Shown here: positions 1 to 9,229 of the stretch, piece by piece | How positions within the stretch are numbered: the stretch's first letter is position 1 | Layout of the letters: every line of letters begins with the position of its first letter | DNA from: Chitinophagaceae bacterium | GTDB taxonomy: Bacteria; Bacteroidota; Bacteroidia; Chitinophagales; Chitinophagaceae | NCBI GenBank assembly: GCA_004028795.1 | Contig: SAIW01000002.1 | Coordinates: 1-64,000 of the forward strand | DNA length: 64,000 nt | Direction of reading: 5' to 3' | Made by a program: the position numbers and the translations under genes | Notes under the pieces: model-generated | The model's database searches: none | Told to the model about the DNA's origin: nothing | What the model saw: the letters and a program-made list of their open reading frames with translations, nothing else

Positions 1-744
1 AAAACCAACAGAAGCCCTGTTTATGATTTTATTGCCGATGATGATATTCAACATACTGTTTGGGCAGTAAGTGATACAGATACCATTAACCAGATTACAC
101 AATTGTTCAGTACACAAGTACCTTGCACTTATATTGCTGATGGTCACCACCGTGCAGCATCGGCAGCAAAAGTGCGTAAAGCATTGGGAGATAAAGCAAC
201 AGCACACGCAGATTATTTCTTAACTACTTTATTTCCATCCAATCAATTATACATCATGGATTATAACCGTGTTGTAAAAGATTTAAATGGGTTAAGTGAA
301 GAAGCTTTTATTAAAGCAATAAAAGAAAATTTTACTGTTACAATTTCCACCGAAGGTGCTGTAAAACCCAAGCAATTGCATGAGTTTGGTTTATACATTA
401 ACAAAACATGGTATCAATTAATTGCTAAAGAAGGTACTTATACTGCAGACCCGATTGGTGTTTTAGATGTAACAATTTTAAGCAATAATGTGTTGGATAA
501 GTTATTAGGCATTAAAGACCAACGAACAGATAAAAGAATTGATTTTGTTGGAGGAATAAGAGGCTTGAGCGAATTGGAGAAAAGAGTAGATAGCGGTGAG
601 ATGAAATTAGCTTTCAGCTTATACCCTGTAACTATTAACCAACTGTTTGATATTGCCGATAGTGGTAATGTAATGCCACCTAAGAGCACATGGTTTGAAC
701 CTAAGTTGAGAGATGGTTTATTAACTCATTTAATTAACGATTAA
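1..744 (+). CDS. DUF1015 family protein, 5' end outside window
   Basis: The reading frame is open from base 1, so the gene begins upstream and 247 C-terminal residues are visible. The motif YIADGHHRAASA (about residues 45-56 of the visible part) is the hallmark of the DUF1015 (HTH-like, SpoOJ/ParA-associated) family. A TTG at 103 could be mistaken for a start, but the homologous sequence continues upstream of it. The family is widespread in Bacteroidota, often near serine biosynthesis genes, and its biochemical role is not settled. The stop lies 3 bases before the next gene, so the two are probably co-transcribed. Confidence 0.8.
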   Translation, partial: KTNRSPVYDFIADDDIQHTVWAVSDTDTINQITQLFSTQVPCTYIADGHHRAASAAKVRKALGDKATAHADYFLTTLFPSNQLYIMDYNRVVKDLNGLSEEAFIKAIKENFTVTISTEGAVKPKQLHEFGLYINKTWYQLIAKEGTYTADPIGVLDVTILSNNVLDKLLGIKDQRTDKRIDFVGGIRGLSELEKRVDSGEMKLAFSLYPVTINQLFDIADSGNVMPPKSTWFEPKLRDGLLTHLIND

Positions 745-747
745 TAA

Positions 748-1758
748 ATGAAGCAGTTTTTTGTAATATGTTTTTTGTTTACCGCACTGTCTGCAACGGC
801 ACAGCCTGAGCAGGTAAAAAAGTTATACGACCAAACAAAAAAATGGATGACAGAAGGTGAGTATGAAAGTGCAGCATTAGGCTTTAAAGAATTATTGCAA
901 AAAGACGGAAATAATTTAGACGTTTTAAAAGACTGGGTTTATTTTAACCTGCTTACAAAAAATTATACAAAAGCCATTGAAGTTGGTAAAGTTATGATAG
1001 AAAGACCCGATGCAGATGAACAGACTTATCAGCTGTTAGGCATGGGTTATAAAGCTATCAGAGATTTTGAAAACTGTGAAAAAGCTTACCAGCGTGGCTT
1101 TCGCAGATTTCCTAAAAGCGGTGTTTTGTATAATGAGTACGGAGAAATGTATGCCATAGAAAATAATTTTTCCAATGCCATTATACAATGGGAAAAAGGT
1201 ATTGAAGCAGAACCTAACTACAGCAGCAACTATTACAATGCAACTATGTATTACAGTAAAATGAACACCAATGCATTTAAAATGTTGTTGTACGGAGAAC
1301 TGTTTTGCAACTTAGAAAGCTATACAGTTCGTACGGCAGATGTAAAAGAAATTTTGTTTGATGCATGGCAGAATTTCTTAATTCAAAAATTAAAATTACC
1401 GGCAGATAATGCTTCAGCATTTGAAAAAGCATTTGCAGAAGCATTCAGCAATATTATAGCTACTGCACAGCAGGGAAGCTCTATTCCTGAAATACTAACT
1501 GCAGCCAGAACAAAATTTTTATTAATCTGGTTTAGCAAAAAACAAGACAATAAGTTTCCTTTTTATCTCTTCAATCATTTACAATACTTTTTACAGGAAG
1601 GTATGTTTGATGCATACAATCAGTGGTTGTTCGGTCCCGTGGCAAGTACTGCAGCTTATCAGATTTGGTTAGATACACACGATGTGGAAGCTAAAAAATT
1701 CAAAGAGTTTCAACAAACAAGGTTATTTAAAATGCCATTCGGGCAGTATTATAAATAA
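748..1758 (+). CDS. Secreted tetratricopeptide-repeat protein
   Basis: The 336-residue product has an N-terminal signal peptide (hydrophobic residues 4-17, likely cleavage after ATA before QPEQ). Several degenerate TPR helices follow between about residues 25 and 165 (for example repeated Y.....G......A....Y.KA patterns). The C-terminal 170 residues are predicted helical and not recognised. It lies 3 bases after the DUF1015 gene, suggesting translational coupling. TPR proteins are protein-binding scaffolds. No catalytic motif is visible, and a periplasmic or outer-membrane-associated scaffold role is inferred only from the signal peptide. Confidence 0.7.
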   Translation: MKQFFVICFLFTALSATAQPEQVKKLYDQTKKWMTEGEYESAALGFKELLQKDGNNLDVLKDWVYFNLLTKNYTKAIEVGKVMIERPDADEQTYQLLGMGYKAIRDFENCEKAYQRGFRRFPKSGVLYNEYGEMYAIENNFSNAIIQWEKGIEAEPNYSSNYYNATMYYSKMNTNAFKMLLYGELFCNLESYTVRTADVKEILFDAWQNFLIQKLKLPADNASAFEKAFAEAFSNIIATAQQGSSIPEILTAARTKFLLIWFSKKQDNKFPFYLFNHLQYFLQEGMFDAYNQWLFGPVASTAAYQIWLDTHDVEAKKFKEFQQTRLFKMPFGQYYK

Positions 1759-1831
1759 TTTTAGCCCTGCAATAAAACCTTCATTCTTATTTTAAAATTG
1801 TTTCTGTATTTTGTACGTGAAAACAAATTTT

Positions 1832-2113
1832 ATGGAAACAGAAAAAGATGAACGCCTCTGGAGGATTGCCCGTAAACGTGCAGCGTTTAAAAAAAGTTTA
1901 TACAGTTATATAATTGTCAATGCCTTTTTATGGGGTATCTGGTGGTTTAGCGATGGGCAGTATCACGGCTATTATAGTTACCCATGGCCTGTTTGGGTAA
2001 TGTTAGGTTGGGGTTTAGGCTTGGCATTTCAATACTTTAAGGCATATAATGGCGATAAAGAAGATTTAGCCAATCAGGAGTATGAAAGATTAAAGAGAGA
2101 AAAAGGATTATAA
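1832..2113 (+). CDS. 2TM domain small membrane protein
   Basis: The 93-residue protein has a charged N-terminus (METEKDERLWRIARKR), two hydrophobic segments (about residues 23-41 and 52-69) separated by an aromatic Tyr/Pro/Trp loop, and a charged C-terminal tail. This is the pattern of the 2TM domain family common in Bacteroidota, which sometimes occurs fused to LytTR regulators or histidine kinases. The frame extends upstream to a TTG at 1811. The ATG at 1832 is chosen because family members begin right before the charged helix. Function is unknown. Confidence 0.7.
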   Translation: METEKDERLWRIARKRAAFKKSLYSYIIVNAFLWGIWWFSDGQYHGYYSYPWPVWVMLGWGLGLAFQYFKAYNGDKEDLANQEYERLKREKGL

Positions 2114-2158
2114 TTTTACCAGCTGCTGAATAATAATTTAAACTATTGAAAGTTTATC

Positions 2159-2174
2159 CTGAGCGGAGTCGAAG
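2159..2174. repeat. Intergenic repeat, CTGAGCNNAGYCGAAG family, copy A
   Basis: The core CTGAGCGGAGTCGAAG lies in the 107-bp gap between the 2TM gene and the acyl-CoA ligase. Related cores occur at 6262-6277 and 21741-21756, also intergenic. Flanks here read TTTATC before and GACAGC after, so conservation extends only a few bases beyond the core. Confidence 0.6.
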
Positions 2175-2220
2175 GACAGCCTTGTTTATTATTCAGCAAA
2201 TATGCTAACGATATACTTAC

Positions 2221-4011
2221 ATGGAAATAAAACGTTTATTCGATTCAGTCGAACATCAATTACAACACTTTCCTAAAACCGATATGTTTGGCTACAAACA
2301 AAACGGAGAATGGAAAACTGTATCAACGCAACAAACTCAAACCACTGTAAATAATTTAAGTGCAGGTTTATTAAAACTCGGTGTTTCAGGAAATGATTTT
2401 ACAGCAGAAGGCAGCGATAAAATTGCCATCATCAGCAATAACAGACCCGAGTGGGTTTTTACAGATTTAGCTGTTCAGCAAATCGGTGCCATATTAGTTC
2501 CTGTATATCCAACTACCAATCCTTTAGAATTAGAATTCATTTTTAACGATGCCAAGGTTAAATATGTTTTTGTAAGTAGTGCAGATTTATTAGAAAAAAT
2601 AAATGCACTAAAAGCAAAAGTTCCTTCCATACAAAATATTTATACATTTGAACATATTGATGGTGCAGAACATTGGAGTGCAGTAACCGATTTGGCAGAT
2701 ACAGAAAGTTTACAAAAAGTAGAAGCCTTAAAAAAACAAATTCCTGTTGCACATACTGCCACCATTATTTATACATCGGGTACAACAGGTACACCTAAAG
2801 GCGTAATGCTTAGCCACAGCAATATTTACAGTTGTTTAAAATTAAGCAGAGATAGTTTCCCGTTTGAAGATACTCCGAAAAATAAAGCACTGAGTTTTCT
2901 TCCGCTTAATCACATATTCGAAAAAATTATCACTTATATTTATTTATATAGTGGTGTTGGTATTTATTATGCCGAAAGTTTAGAAACCATTGGCGATAAT
3001 TTAAAAGAAGTAAAGCCCAATGGCTTCAGCACTGTTCCCCGCCTGTTAGAAAAAGTATATGAAAAAATTATGGCTAAGGGTAATGAGTTGACAGGCGTTA
3101 AAAGAAAATTATTCTATTGGGCAGTTAGTTTAGCAGAGAAATACGATAATAATATCAGCGGCGGGGCTTGGTATAATTTACAATTAAAAATTGCCAACAA
3201 ATTAATATTCAGTAAATGGCGTGAAGCATTGGGCGGCAATGTTGATTATATAGTTACAGGTGGTGCAGCTTGCCAGGAAAAATTAATGCGGATTTTTAAC
3301 GGTGCAGGGGTGCCTGTGTACGAAGGTTATGGCCCTACAGAAAACAGCCCTGTTATTTGTATCAACAGAAAAGGAAAAGGCGGAACAAAATTCGGAACGG
3401 TTGGACCTGTAATTAACGGTATAGAATTAAAGTTGGAAGAAGATGGAGAGATATGTGTAAAAGGTCCAACTGTTATGCAGGGTTATTATAAACGCCCCGA
3501 TTTAACAGCCGAAACTGTTATCAATGGCTGGTTACACACAGGAGATATTGGCGTATTGATTGACAATAAGTTTTTAAAAATTACCGATAGAAAAAAAGAG
3601 CTCTTTAAAACAAGTGGTGGTAAATATGTAGCACCGCAGCCGATTGAAAACAAATTAAAAGAAAGCCCCTTTATAGAGCAGGTATTGGTTGTTGGCCCGG
3701 AAAGAAAATTTGTTGGAGCCTTAATTGTACCCGCTATGAATGCAGTAAAAGATTGGATGAAACAAAATAACATTGTGTTTACAACCAAAGAAGAAGCGGT
3801 TAAAAATGAAAAAGTAGTAGCATTGTTTCATAGCATAGTGGAAGAATACAACAAGCTCTTTAACCATGTTGAACAGGTTAAAAAATTTGAACTCTTACCA
3901 AACGAATGGGGTATTGATACAGGAGAAATGACGCCTAAAATGAGTCTAAAAAGAAAAGTGATTACAGAAAAATATAAAGAGTCTATTGAAAGAATTTATA
4001 CAGATTGTTAG
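2221..4011 (+). CDS. Long-chain fatty acid--CoA ligase (AMP-binding)
   Basis: The 596-residue ANL-superfamily enzyme would activate a fatty acid with ATP and CoA through an acyl-adenylate. Visible signatures are the P-loop-like YTSGTTGTPKG (about 184-194), GYGPTEN (about 367-373), LHTGDIG (about 437-443) and DRKKELFKTSGGK (about 455-467), which carries the hinge and the A-lid start. Length and the EKIITYIYLYSG-type segment fit the bacterial FACS15-like long-chain branch rather than short-chain ligases. The start ATG follows a repeat-bearing gap. A strong terminator follows at 4043, inside the 3' end of convergent eutC. Confidence 0.9.
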   Translation: MEIKRLFDSVEHQLQHFPKTDMFGYKQNGEWKTVSTQQTQTTVNNLSAGLLKLGVSGNDFTAEGSDKIAIISNNRPEWVFTDLAVQQIGAILVPVYPTTNPLELEFIFNDAKVKYVFVSSADLLEKINALKAKVPSIQNIYTFEHIDGAEHWSAVTDLADTESLQKVEALKKQIPVAHTATIIYTSGTTGTPKGVMLSHSNIYSCLKLSRDSFPFEDTPKNKALSFLPLNHIFEKIITYIYLYSGVGIYYAESLETIGDNLKEVKPNGFSTVPRLLEKVYEKIMAKGNELTGVKRKLFYWAVSLAEKYDNNISGGAWYNLQLKIANKLIFSKWREALGGNVDYIVTGGAACQEKLMRIFNGAGVPVYEGYGPTENSPVICINRKGKGGTKFGTVGPVINGIELKLEEDGEICVKGPTVMQGYYKRPDLTAETVINGWLHTGDIGVLIDNKFLKITDRKKELFKTSGGKYVAPQPIENKLKESPFIEQVLVVGPERKFVGALIVPAMNAVKDWMKQNNIVFTTKEEAVKNEKVVALFHSIVEEYNKLFNHVEQVKKFELLPNEWGIDTGEMTPKMSLKRKVITEKYKESIERIYTDC

Positions 4012-4031
4012 TCATCCTTTATGAATTATTT

Positions 4032-4826
4032 TCACTCAACAGCATCCTGAAAGTTTAAACTTTCGGGATGTTTTATGTTATCAGTACTACTTTCATCTTT
4101 CAATTCAACTCCCGATAATTTCAATTGCAACGATTGTTGAATTAAATAAATCATTTTTTGTGCAGCCATATCATAAGTTAACCCTTCAGGTCTTATATTA
4201 GAAATGCAGTTTCTGCTTTCATCAGTTAAACCAATTGTTGGAGCATAAGTTATATAAGCACCCATACTATCAAAAGAACTTAAGCCGGGTCTTTCACCAA
4301 TTAAAACAACTATCAGTTTAGTATTTATTAAATAACCTATCTCGTCTCCGATACCAACTCTTGCCTGTTGTGCAATAATCAACGGAGCTATTTTTAATTG
4401 TTGTTGCAGTTGTGGTATAATTAATTGTAGAATCGGTACAGCATGTTTATTAATGGCAGTGGCACTTAAACCATCTGCTATTACAAATGCTATATCGTAA
4501 TTGCCTTTGGCTTGTTGTATTTCAATAAAAGATTGTTCATTTAAAATTCTTCCCCAATCAGGCCTTTGTAAGTATTCATTTCTATCAATTGCTTTGCTTT
4601 GTAAATTGAAAACAGGTAATTGAAATACCTGTAAATCATGTATTAATTTTTCTTCATCTAATAAAGTATGCACAGCATCTCTTGCAAATGCGTGAGCCAT
4701 TTTAAAATTCAATACTTCTTTTAAAGGAATAGCAACACCTGTTCTTCCTAAAGCTATTCTTGCAGCAGTAAAAGCTTTCAGGCTTTGCCATTCATGCACA
4801 GTAATATGTTCTTTTTTTACTATCAT
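4032..4826 (-). CDS. eutC: Ethanolamine ammonia-lyase small subunit
   Basis: The 264-residue EutC combines with EutB and adenosylcobalamin to convert ethanolamine to acetaldehyde and ammonia. It matches the family along its length (TAARIALGRTGVAIPLKE near the N-terminus, VIADGLSATAINKHA and the RPGLSSFDSMGAYITYAP block), but is about 30 residues shorter at the N-terminus than the E. coli subunit. The start codon overlaps the eutB stop by 4 bp (ATGA), a translational-coupling arrangement. The last 12 codons contain the palindrome used as the terminator of the convergent ligase gene. Confidence 0.95.
   Translation of the reverse strand: MIVKKEHITVHEWQSLKAFTAARIALGRTGVAIPLKEVLNFKMAHAFARDAVHTLLDEEKLIHDLQVFQLPVFNLQSKAIDRNEYLQRPDWGRILNEQSFIEIQQAKGNYDIAFVIADGLSATAINKHAVPILQLIIPQLQQQLKIAPLIIAQQARVGIGDEIGYLINTKLIVVLIGERPGLSSFDSMGAYITYAPTIGLTDESRNCISNIRPEGLTYDMAAQKMIYLIQQSLQLKLSGVELKDESSTDNIKHPESLNFQDAVE
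4043..4074 (+). terminator. Intrinsic terminator of the acyl-CoA ligase, embedded in eutC 3' end
   Basis: The 14-bp arms CATCCTGAAAGTTT and AAACTTTCGGGATG form an almost perfect palindrome (one G-T) followed by TTTTA on the plus strand. It lies 32 bp after the ligase stop and encodes the EutC tail HPESLNFQDA on the other strand. Confidence 0.75.
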
Positions 4827-6205
4827 TCTTTCATTCCTTTCAATAATAAATGAGATGCATTCACAGGCAATAAATTCCCTGCTTTATCTGTAAGTCCGTT
4901 TTGTATAAGCCATGCCTCAAACTCCGGAGCAGGTTTTTTATTCAACACTTTTCTGGCATATAATGCATCATGAAATGAAGTTGATTGATAATTCAACATA
5001 ATATCATCTGCACCCGGTATACCCATTATAAAGTTGCAACCTGCAACACCTAATAAAGTAAGCAGGTTATCCATGTCATCCTGATCTGCTTCTGCATGAT
5101 TGGTGTAACATATATCTACACCCATTGGCAGCCCTAACAGCTTTCCGCAGAAATGATCTTCCAATGCAGCACGTATAATCTGTTTCCCGTCATACAAATA
5201 TTCCGGACCGATAAAGCCAACAACAGAATTTACTAAAAACGGTTTGAATTTTTTAGCTACTGCATATGCTCTCGCTTCAATAGTTTGCTGGTCTGCACCA
5301 TTATGTGCATTGGCAGATAATGCACTGCCCTGTCCTGTTTCAAAATACATAACATGGTTATTGCCAACTGTGCCTCTTTGTAATGATAAGGCAGCTTCGC
5401 GGGCTTCTTGCAGCATAGATAAATTAATACCAAAGCTTTTATTGGTTTTTTCAGTTCCGCCAATAGATTGAAAAACCAAATCAACCGGGGCATGCTGTTT
5501 GATCAATTGTAATGTTGTTGTTACATGCGTTAATACACAGCTTTGTGTTGGTATGTTGAATTGATGAATAAACTCATCTATTAAATGTAATAAACGCTGT
5601 ACGGTTGCCGGGTTATCTGTTGCCGGGTTAATACCAATAACAGCATCGCCATTGGCATTTAATAAACCATCTATCATACTTGCAGCAATGCCTTTAGCAT
5701 CATCTGTCGGGTGGTTGGGTTGTAACCTTGTTGAAAGCCTTCCTTTAAAGCCAATGGTATTTCTGAATTGTGTTACTACTTCACATTTTTGTGCAACTAA
5801 AATCAAATCCTGATTACGCATCAGTTTGCTTACTGCTGCAACCATTTCAGGTGTTAATGCATCGGCTATTAAAGTAAGTGTTTGCATATTGGCATTATCA
5901 CTCAACAACCAATCTCTCAATTCACCAACGGTAAAACTATTAATATGTTCAAAAGCTGCTGCATTGTGTTCATCAATAATTAATCTGGTTACTTCATCTT
6001 CTTCATAAGGTATAACGGCTTCATTTAAAAAAGTTTGTAAAGGCACATCAGCCAAAGCCATTTGTGCAGCCACTCTTTCTTTATAATCAACAGCACAAAT
6101 ACCTGCTAAAGCATCACCGCTTCTGTATGGAGAAGCCTTTGCCAGTAAGCTTTTCAGGCTGTTAAACACATAAGTAAAATTCTGTATCGTGCAGCGGTAA
6201 GGCAT
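4823..6205 (-). CDS. eutB: Ethanolamine ammonia-lyase large subunit
   Basis: The 460-residue protein is full length for EutB (E. coli about 453). Recognisable blocks include LAKASPYRSGDALAGI near the N-terminus, KGRLSTRLQPNHPTDD, DAVIGINPATDNPATV, FETGQGSALSANAHNGADQQT and MGVDICYTNHAEADQDD. It holds the substrate- and B12-binding TIM barrel of the adenosylcobalamin-dependent lyase. The order eutB-eutC is conserved. No eutA reactivase, microcompartment shell or aldehyde dehydrogenase gene is adjacent, so this is the short, shell-less form of the pathway; cobalamin must be imported or made elsewhere. Confidence 0.95.
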   Translation of the reverse strand: MPYRCTIQNFTYVFNSLKSLLAKASPYRSGDALAGICAVDYKERVAAQMALADVPLQTFLNEAVIPYEEDEVTRLIIDEHNAAAFEHINSFTVGELRDWLLSDNANMQTLTLIADALTPEMVAAVSKLMRNQDLILVAQKCEVVTQFRNTIGFKGRLSTRLQPNHPTDDAKGIAASMIDGLLNANGDAVIGINPATDNPATVQRLLHLIDEFIHQFNIPTQSCVLTHVTTTLQLIKQHAPVDLVFQSIGGTEKTNKSFGINLSMLQEAREAALSLQRGTVGNNHVMYFETGQGSALSANAHNGADQQTIEARAYAVAKKFKPFLVNSVVGFIGPEYLYDGKQIIRAALEDHFCGKLLGLPMGVDICYTNHAEADQDDMDNLLTLLGVAGCNFIMGIPGADDIMLNYQSTSFHDALYARKVLNKKPAPEFEAWLIQNGLTDKAGNLLPVNASHLLLKGMKE

Positions 6206-6261
6206 TTCAATTATTTTGTAACCAACTCAAATTTTTCATGGCATCGTCAGTGTAGCCTGTA

Positions 6262-6277
6262 CTGAGCGAAGCCGAAG
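6262..6277. repeat. Intergenic repeat, CTGAGCNNAGYCGAAG family, copy B
   Basis: The core CTGAGCGAAGCCGAAG lies in the 74-bp gap between the permease and eutB genes. Its outer bases TACT and AGTA are inverted, giving a short hairpin-forming unit. Confidence 0.6.
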
Positions 6278-6279
6278 TA

Positions 6280-7596
6280 TCACTCACTTGTACTTTCTGG
6301 TTTCATGGCATCTTTTTTCAACCATAAAAAAAGTATTATCACTATCGTCATTACACCAAAAAAAATAACACTCAATAAAATATTGTAATAAATAATAGCA
6401 ATTAAACAAACAAAAGAAAGCACCAAAGCCATTACTGGAAAATAAGGATATAAAGGAACAACAAATGGCCTGTGTAAACCGGGTTGTTTTTTTCTTAATA
6501 CCAATAAACTTATCATGGCAACTATATACATTACTACAGCACCAATAGCAGATAAAATAATAAGTTTATCTGTACCGCCTGAATAAACAGCAATTACACC
6601 TATCAGCCCACCGGCTATTAACGCCCAATGCGGCACTTGTGTTTTGCTGTTTACCTTAGATAAAATTTTGGGTAAATAATCTGCTCTTGATAAAGCAAAT
6701 AGTTGTCTTGAGTAACCTATAATAATTCCATGAAAAGAGGCAATCAATCCAAATAAACCAATACCTGCAAAAAATTTTGTAAGTGTATTATTCTTTCCTA
6801 AAACAATACCAATACTTTCGGGCAATGGGTAATCAATTGCTGAAAGCCTTTGCCAATCAGTAATTCCGCCCGTAACAATCATAACTGCCAATGCCAGAAA
6901 AGTTAAAGTAGCAATACCGTAAATATATCCTTTAGGCATAATCTGTTGCGGGTTATTTGTTTCTTCTGCTACCATAGCTGTTCCTTCAATGGCCAAATAA
7001 AACCAAATAGCAAAAGGCAATGCAGCAAATACCCCTGCATAACCAAAAGGTAAATTGTTATGCATGAAATTTTTTAATTGAAAATGCGGAGTAATAACAC
7101 CAATGAATAACAGTAACTCGCCAATAGCTAACAGCGTAACAATTACATTAAAAACAGCGGATTCTTTTATACCTAATAAATTAATAAAGGTAAAAACAAC
7201 ATAACAAACAGTTGCTGTGATTAACACATTACATTGCGGATATAAGAAATGAACATAGCTTCCTAATGCAACTGCAATAGCAGGGGCAGCCAATAAAAAT
7301 TCAACAAGTGTGGCATATCCTGCAATTAAAGCACCTATGGGTCCTATAGCATTTAACGCATAAGCAAACGGCCCGCCCGCATTGGGTATCGCAGCGGTTA
7401 ATTCAGTAAAACTAAAAACAAAACTGATATATAAAACGGTAACTAATAAAGTAGCAATCAATAAACCCATTGTACCTGCAACGCCCCAACCATAATTCCA
7501 GCCAAAATATTCTCCTGATATAACCAACCCCACAGCAATAGCCCAAACTTGCGTAGCAGTTAATGTTTTTTTTAAAGCAGATTGTTTCGGTTGCAT
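6280..7596 (-). CDS. eat: Ethanolamine permease (APC superfamily)
   Basis: The 438-residue integral membrane transporter has about 12 hydrophobic segments and the amino acid-polyamine-organocation fold. The N-terminal block VWAIAVGLVISGEYFGWNYGW and the later AIEGTAMVAEETNNPQQIMPKGY match the ethanolamine permease group. It lies 74 bp upstream of eutB on the same strand, so import and cleavage of ethanolamine are genetically linked. The frame opens at a TTG (7605), but the ATG at 7596 is preferred. The intergenic gap contains a repeat, so co-transcription is likely but not certain. Confidence 0.9.
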   Translation of the reverse strand: MQPKQSALKKTLTATQVWAIAVGLVISGEYFGWNYGWGVAGTMGLLIATLLVTVLYISFVFSFTELTAAIPNAGGPFAYALNAIGPIGALIAGYATLVEFLLAAPAIAVALGSYVHFLYPQCNVLITATVCYVVFTFINLLGIKESAVFNVIVTLLAIGELLLFIGVITPHFQLKNFMHNNLPFGYAGVFAALPFAIWFYLAIEGTAMVAEETNNPQQIMPKGYIYGIATLTFLALAVMIVTGGITDWQRLSAIDYPLPESIGIVLGKNNTLTKFFAGIGLFGLIASFHGIIIGYSRQLFALSRADYLPKILSKVNSKTQVPHWALIAGGLIGVIAVYSGGTDKLIILSAIGAVVMYIVAMISLLVLRKKQPGLHRPFVVPLYPYFPVMALVLSFVCLIAIIYYNILLSVIFFGVMTIVIILFLWLKKDAMKPESTSE

Positions 7597-7723
7597 AATT
7601 GTCAATCGCTATGAAACTACGAATTTTATGTTAGTAAAATATTAAGTACAACAACAATAAAAATTCTTTTCATTATCATTATTTCCAACTTTATTTTACA
7701 TTCACTCAAACATTTTGCTTGTT

Positions 7724-9181
7724 ATGAAAAATAAAAACGCAGCTTCTAATTCCAGAAGAAATTTTATAAAAAATACCTCACTCGCATTAGCCGGGTTTTA
7801 TATTGTTCCCCGCCATGTTTTGGGTGGTAAAGGTTTTATTGCTCCGAGTGATAAATTGTTAATTGCCGGTATTGGTGCAGGTGGTAAAGGCGAAAGTGAT
7901 TTATGGAATTTCTTTCAATCAGGCAAGGCTGAAATTGTTGCCCTGTGCGATGTTGATGAAAGACAATGTAAAAAAAGTAGGGAACGTTTTCCTAAAGCGA
8001 AGTTTTATAAAGACTATCGTGAAATGTTGGATAAAGAACATAAAAATATTGATGCGTGTTCTGTTTCAACACCCGACCATAATCATGCTGTTATGGCAAT
8101 GGCAGCCATGCAATTAAAAAAGCATGTATATGTTCAAAAACCAATGGCTCATGATATTTATGAAGTAAGAATGATGGTGAAAGCTGCTAAAGAATACGGG
8201 GTTGTTACGCAAATGGGTAATCAGGGTGCATCGGGGGATGGTGTTCGTCAATTAATTGATTGGTATAAAGCAGGCTTAATAGGCCATGTACATACTGTAT
8301 ATTGTTATACTGACAGACCTGTTTGGGCTCAGGGAACGGCATGGCCGAAAGAAGTAAAACCGGTGCCTGAAGGATTAGATTGGAATTTATGGTTAGGTAC
8401 TGCACCGTTTAAAGATTATGCTGATGGTATTATGCCGTTTAACTGGCGTGGTTGGTGGGATTACGGCACCGGAGCTTTGGGCGATATGGGCTGCCATATT
8501 ATTGATGCACCGTATCAGGTATTGGGTTTACACTATCCTACCGCAGCAGAATGCAGTGTGGCTACACGTTATACAGCCCCATGGACAAGAGCCAGCTATC
8601 CTGAAAGCGGTCCTGTTTCTTCTCATATTACTTTAACCTTTAAAGATGAAAAAAATAAGGACATCAAACTGCATTGGATGGATGGTGGTATTCAACCCGA
8701 AAGACCTGAAGAATTGGGAGCCAATGAAGTAATGGGAGATGGTGGTAACGGTGTTTTGTTTATTGGTACTAAAGGCAAAATGATGTGCGGCACTTACGCA
8801 GAAAACCCGCAGTTATTACCAACCAAATTAACCGCCAATACAAAAGTTAAACAAACTGTTGAACGTGTAAAAGGCAGTGCCGGCGGGCATTATGCAGCTT
8901 GGGTAGAAGCCTGCATTGATGGTTATGGAAGTGAAAAAGCAAATAAACTAAGTTCCCGTTTTGATGTTGCAGGGCCATTATCTGAAATTGTTTTAATGGG
9001 TAATCTGGCAATTAGAAGTTATGATATTAAAAAACCTAAAGCGAATAAGCCTAATGAGTTTGATTATCCGGGCAGACATATAAAATTATTATGGGATGGA
9101 GCTAATATGAAGATTACTAATTTGGAAGAAGCTAATCAATTTGTAAGAAGAACTTACAGGGAAGGGTTTGGACAGATTTAA
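7724..9181 (+). CDS. Exported Gfo/Idh/MocA family oxidoreductase
   Basis: The product (485 residues from the ATG at 7724; an in-frame TTG lies at 7715) starts with a twin-arginine signal, SRRNFIKNTSLALAGF, so it is exported folded with its cofactor. The Rossmann motif IAGIGAGGKG and the region STPDHNHAVMAM...VYVQKPMAHD are typical of the family, with QKP in place of the EKP motif common in cytoplasmic members. The C-terminal GFO_IDH_MocA-type sheet domain includes the conserved DYGTGALGDMGCHIID. Secreted members of this group in Bacteroidota act on sugars or polyols; the substrate cannot be read from sequence. Confidence 0.85.
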   Translation: MKNKNAASNSRRNFIKNTSLALAGFYIVPRHVLGGKGFIAPSDKLLIAGIGAGGKGESDLWNFFQSGKAEIVALCDVDERQCKKSRERFPKAKFYKDYREMLDKEHKNIDACSVSTPDHNHAVMAMAAMQLKKHVYVQKPMAHDIYEVRMMVKAAKEYGVVTQMGNQGASGDGVRQLIDWYKAGLIGHVHTVYCYTDRPVWAQGTAWPKEVKPVPEGLDWNLWLGTAPFKDYADGIMPFNWRGWWDYGTGALGDMGCHIIDAPYQVLGLHYPTAAECSVATRYTAPWTRASYPESGPVSSHITLTFKDEKNKDIKLHWMDGGIQPERPEELGANEVMGDGGNGVLFIGTKGKMMCGTYAENPQLLPTKLTANTKVKQTVERVKGSAGGHYAAWVEACIDGYGSEKANKLSSRFDVAGPLSEIVLMGNLAIRSYDIKKPKANKPNEFDYPGRHIKLLWDGANMKITNLEEANQFVRRTYREGFGQI

Positions 9182-9199
9182 TTATTTGAAATTATTTCC

Positions 9200-9229
9200 A
9201 TCGGCTCGTGCAAAGCACGAGCCGATTTT
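9200..9229. terminator. Bidirectional terminator between oxidoreductase and birA
   Basis: Perfect 12-bp arms ATCGGCTCGTGC and GCACGAGCCGAT flank an AAA loop, followed by TTTTA on the plus strand. It occupies the whole gap between two convergent genes and directly abuts the birA stop codon. Confidence 0.85.
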
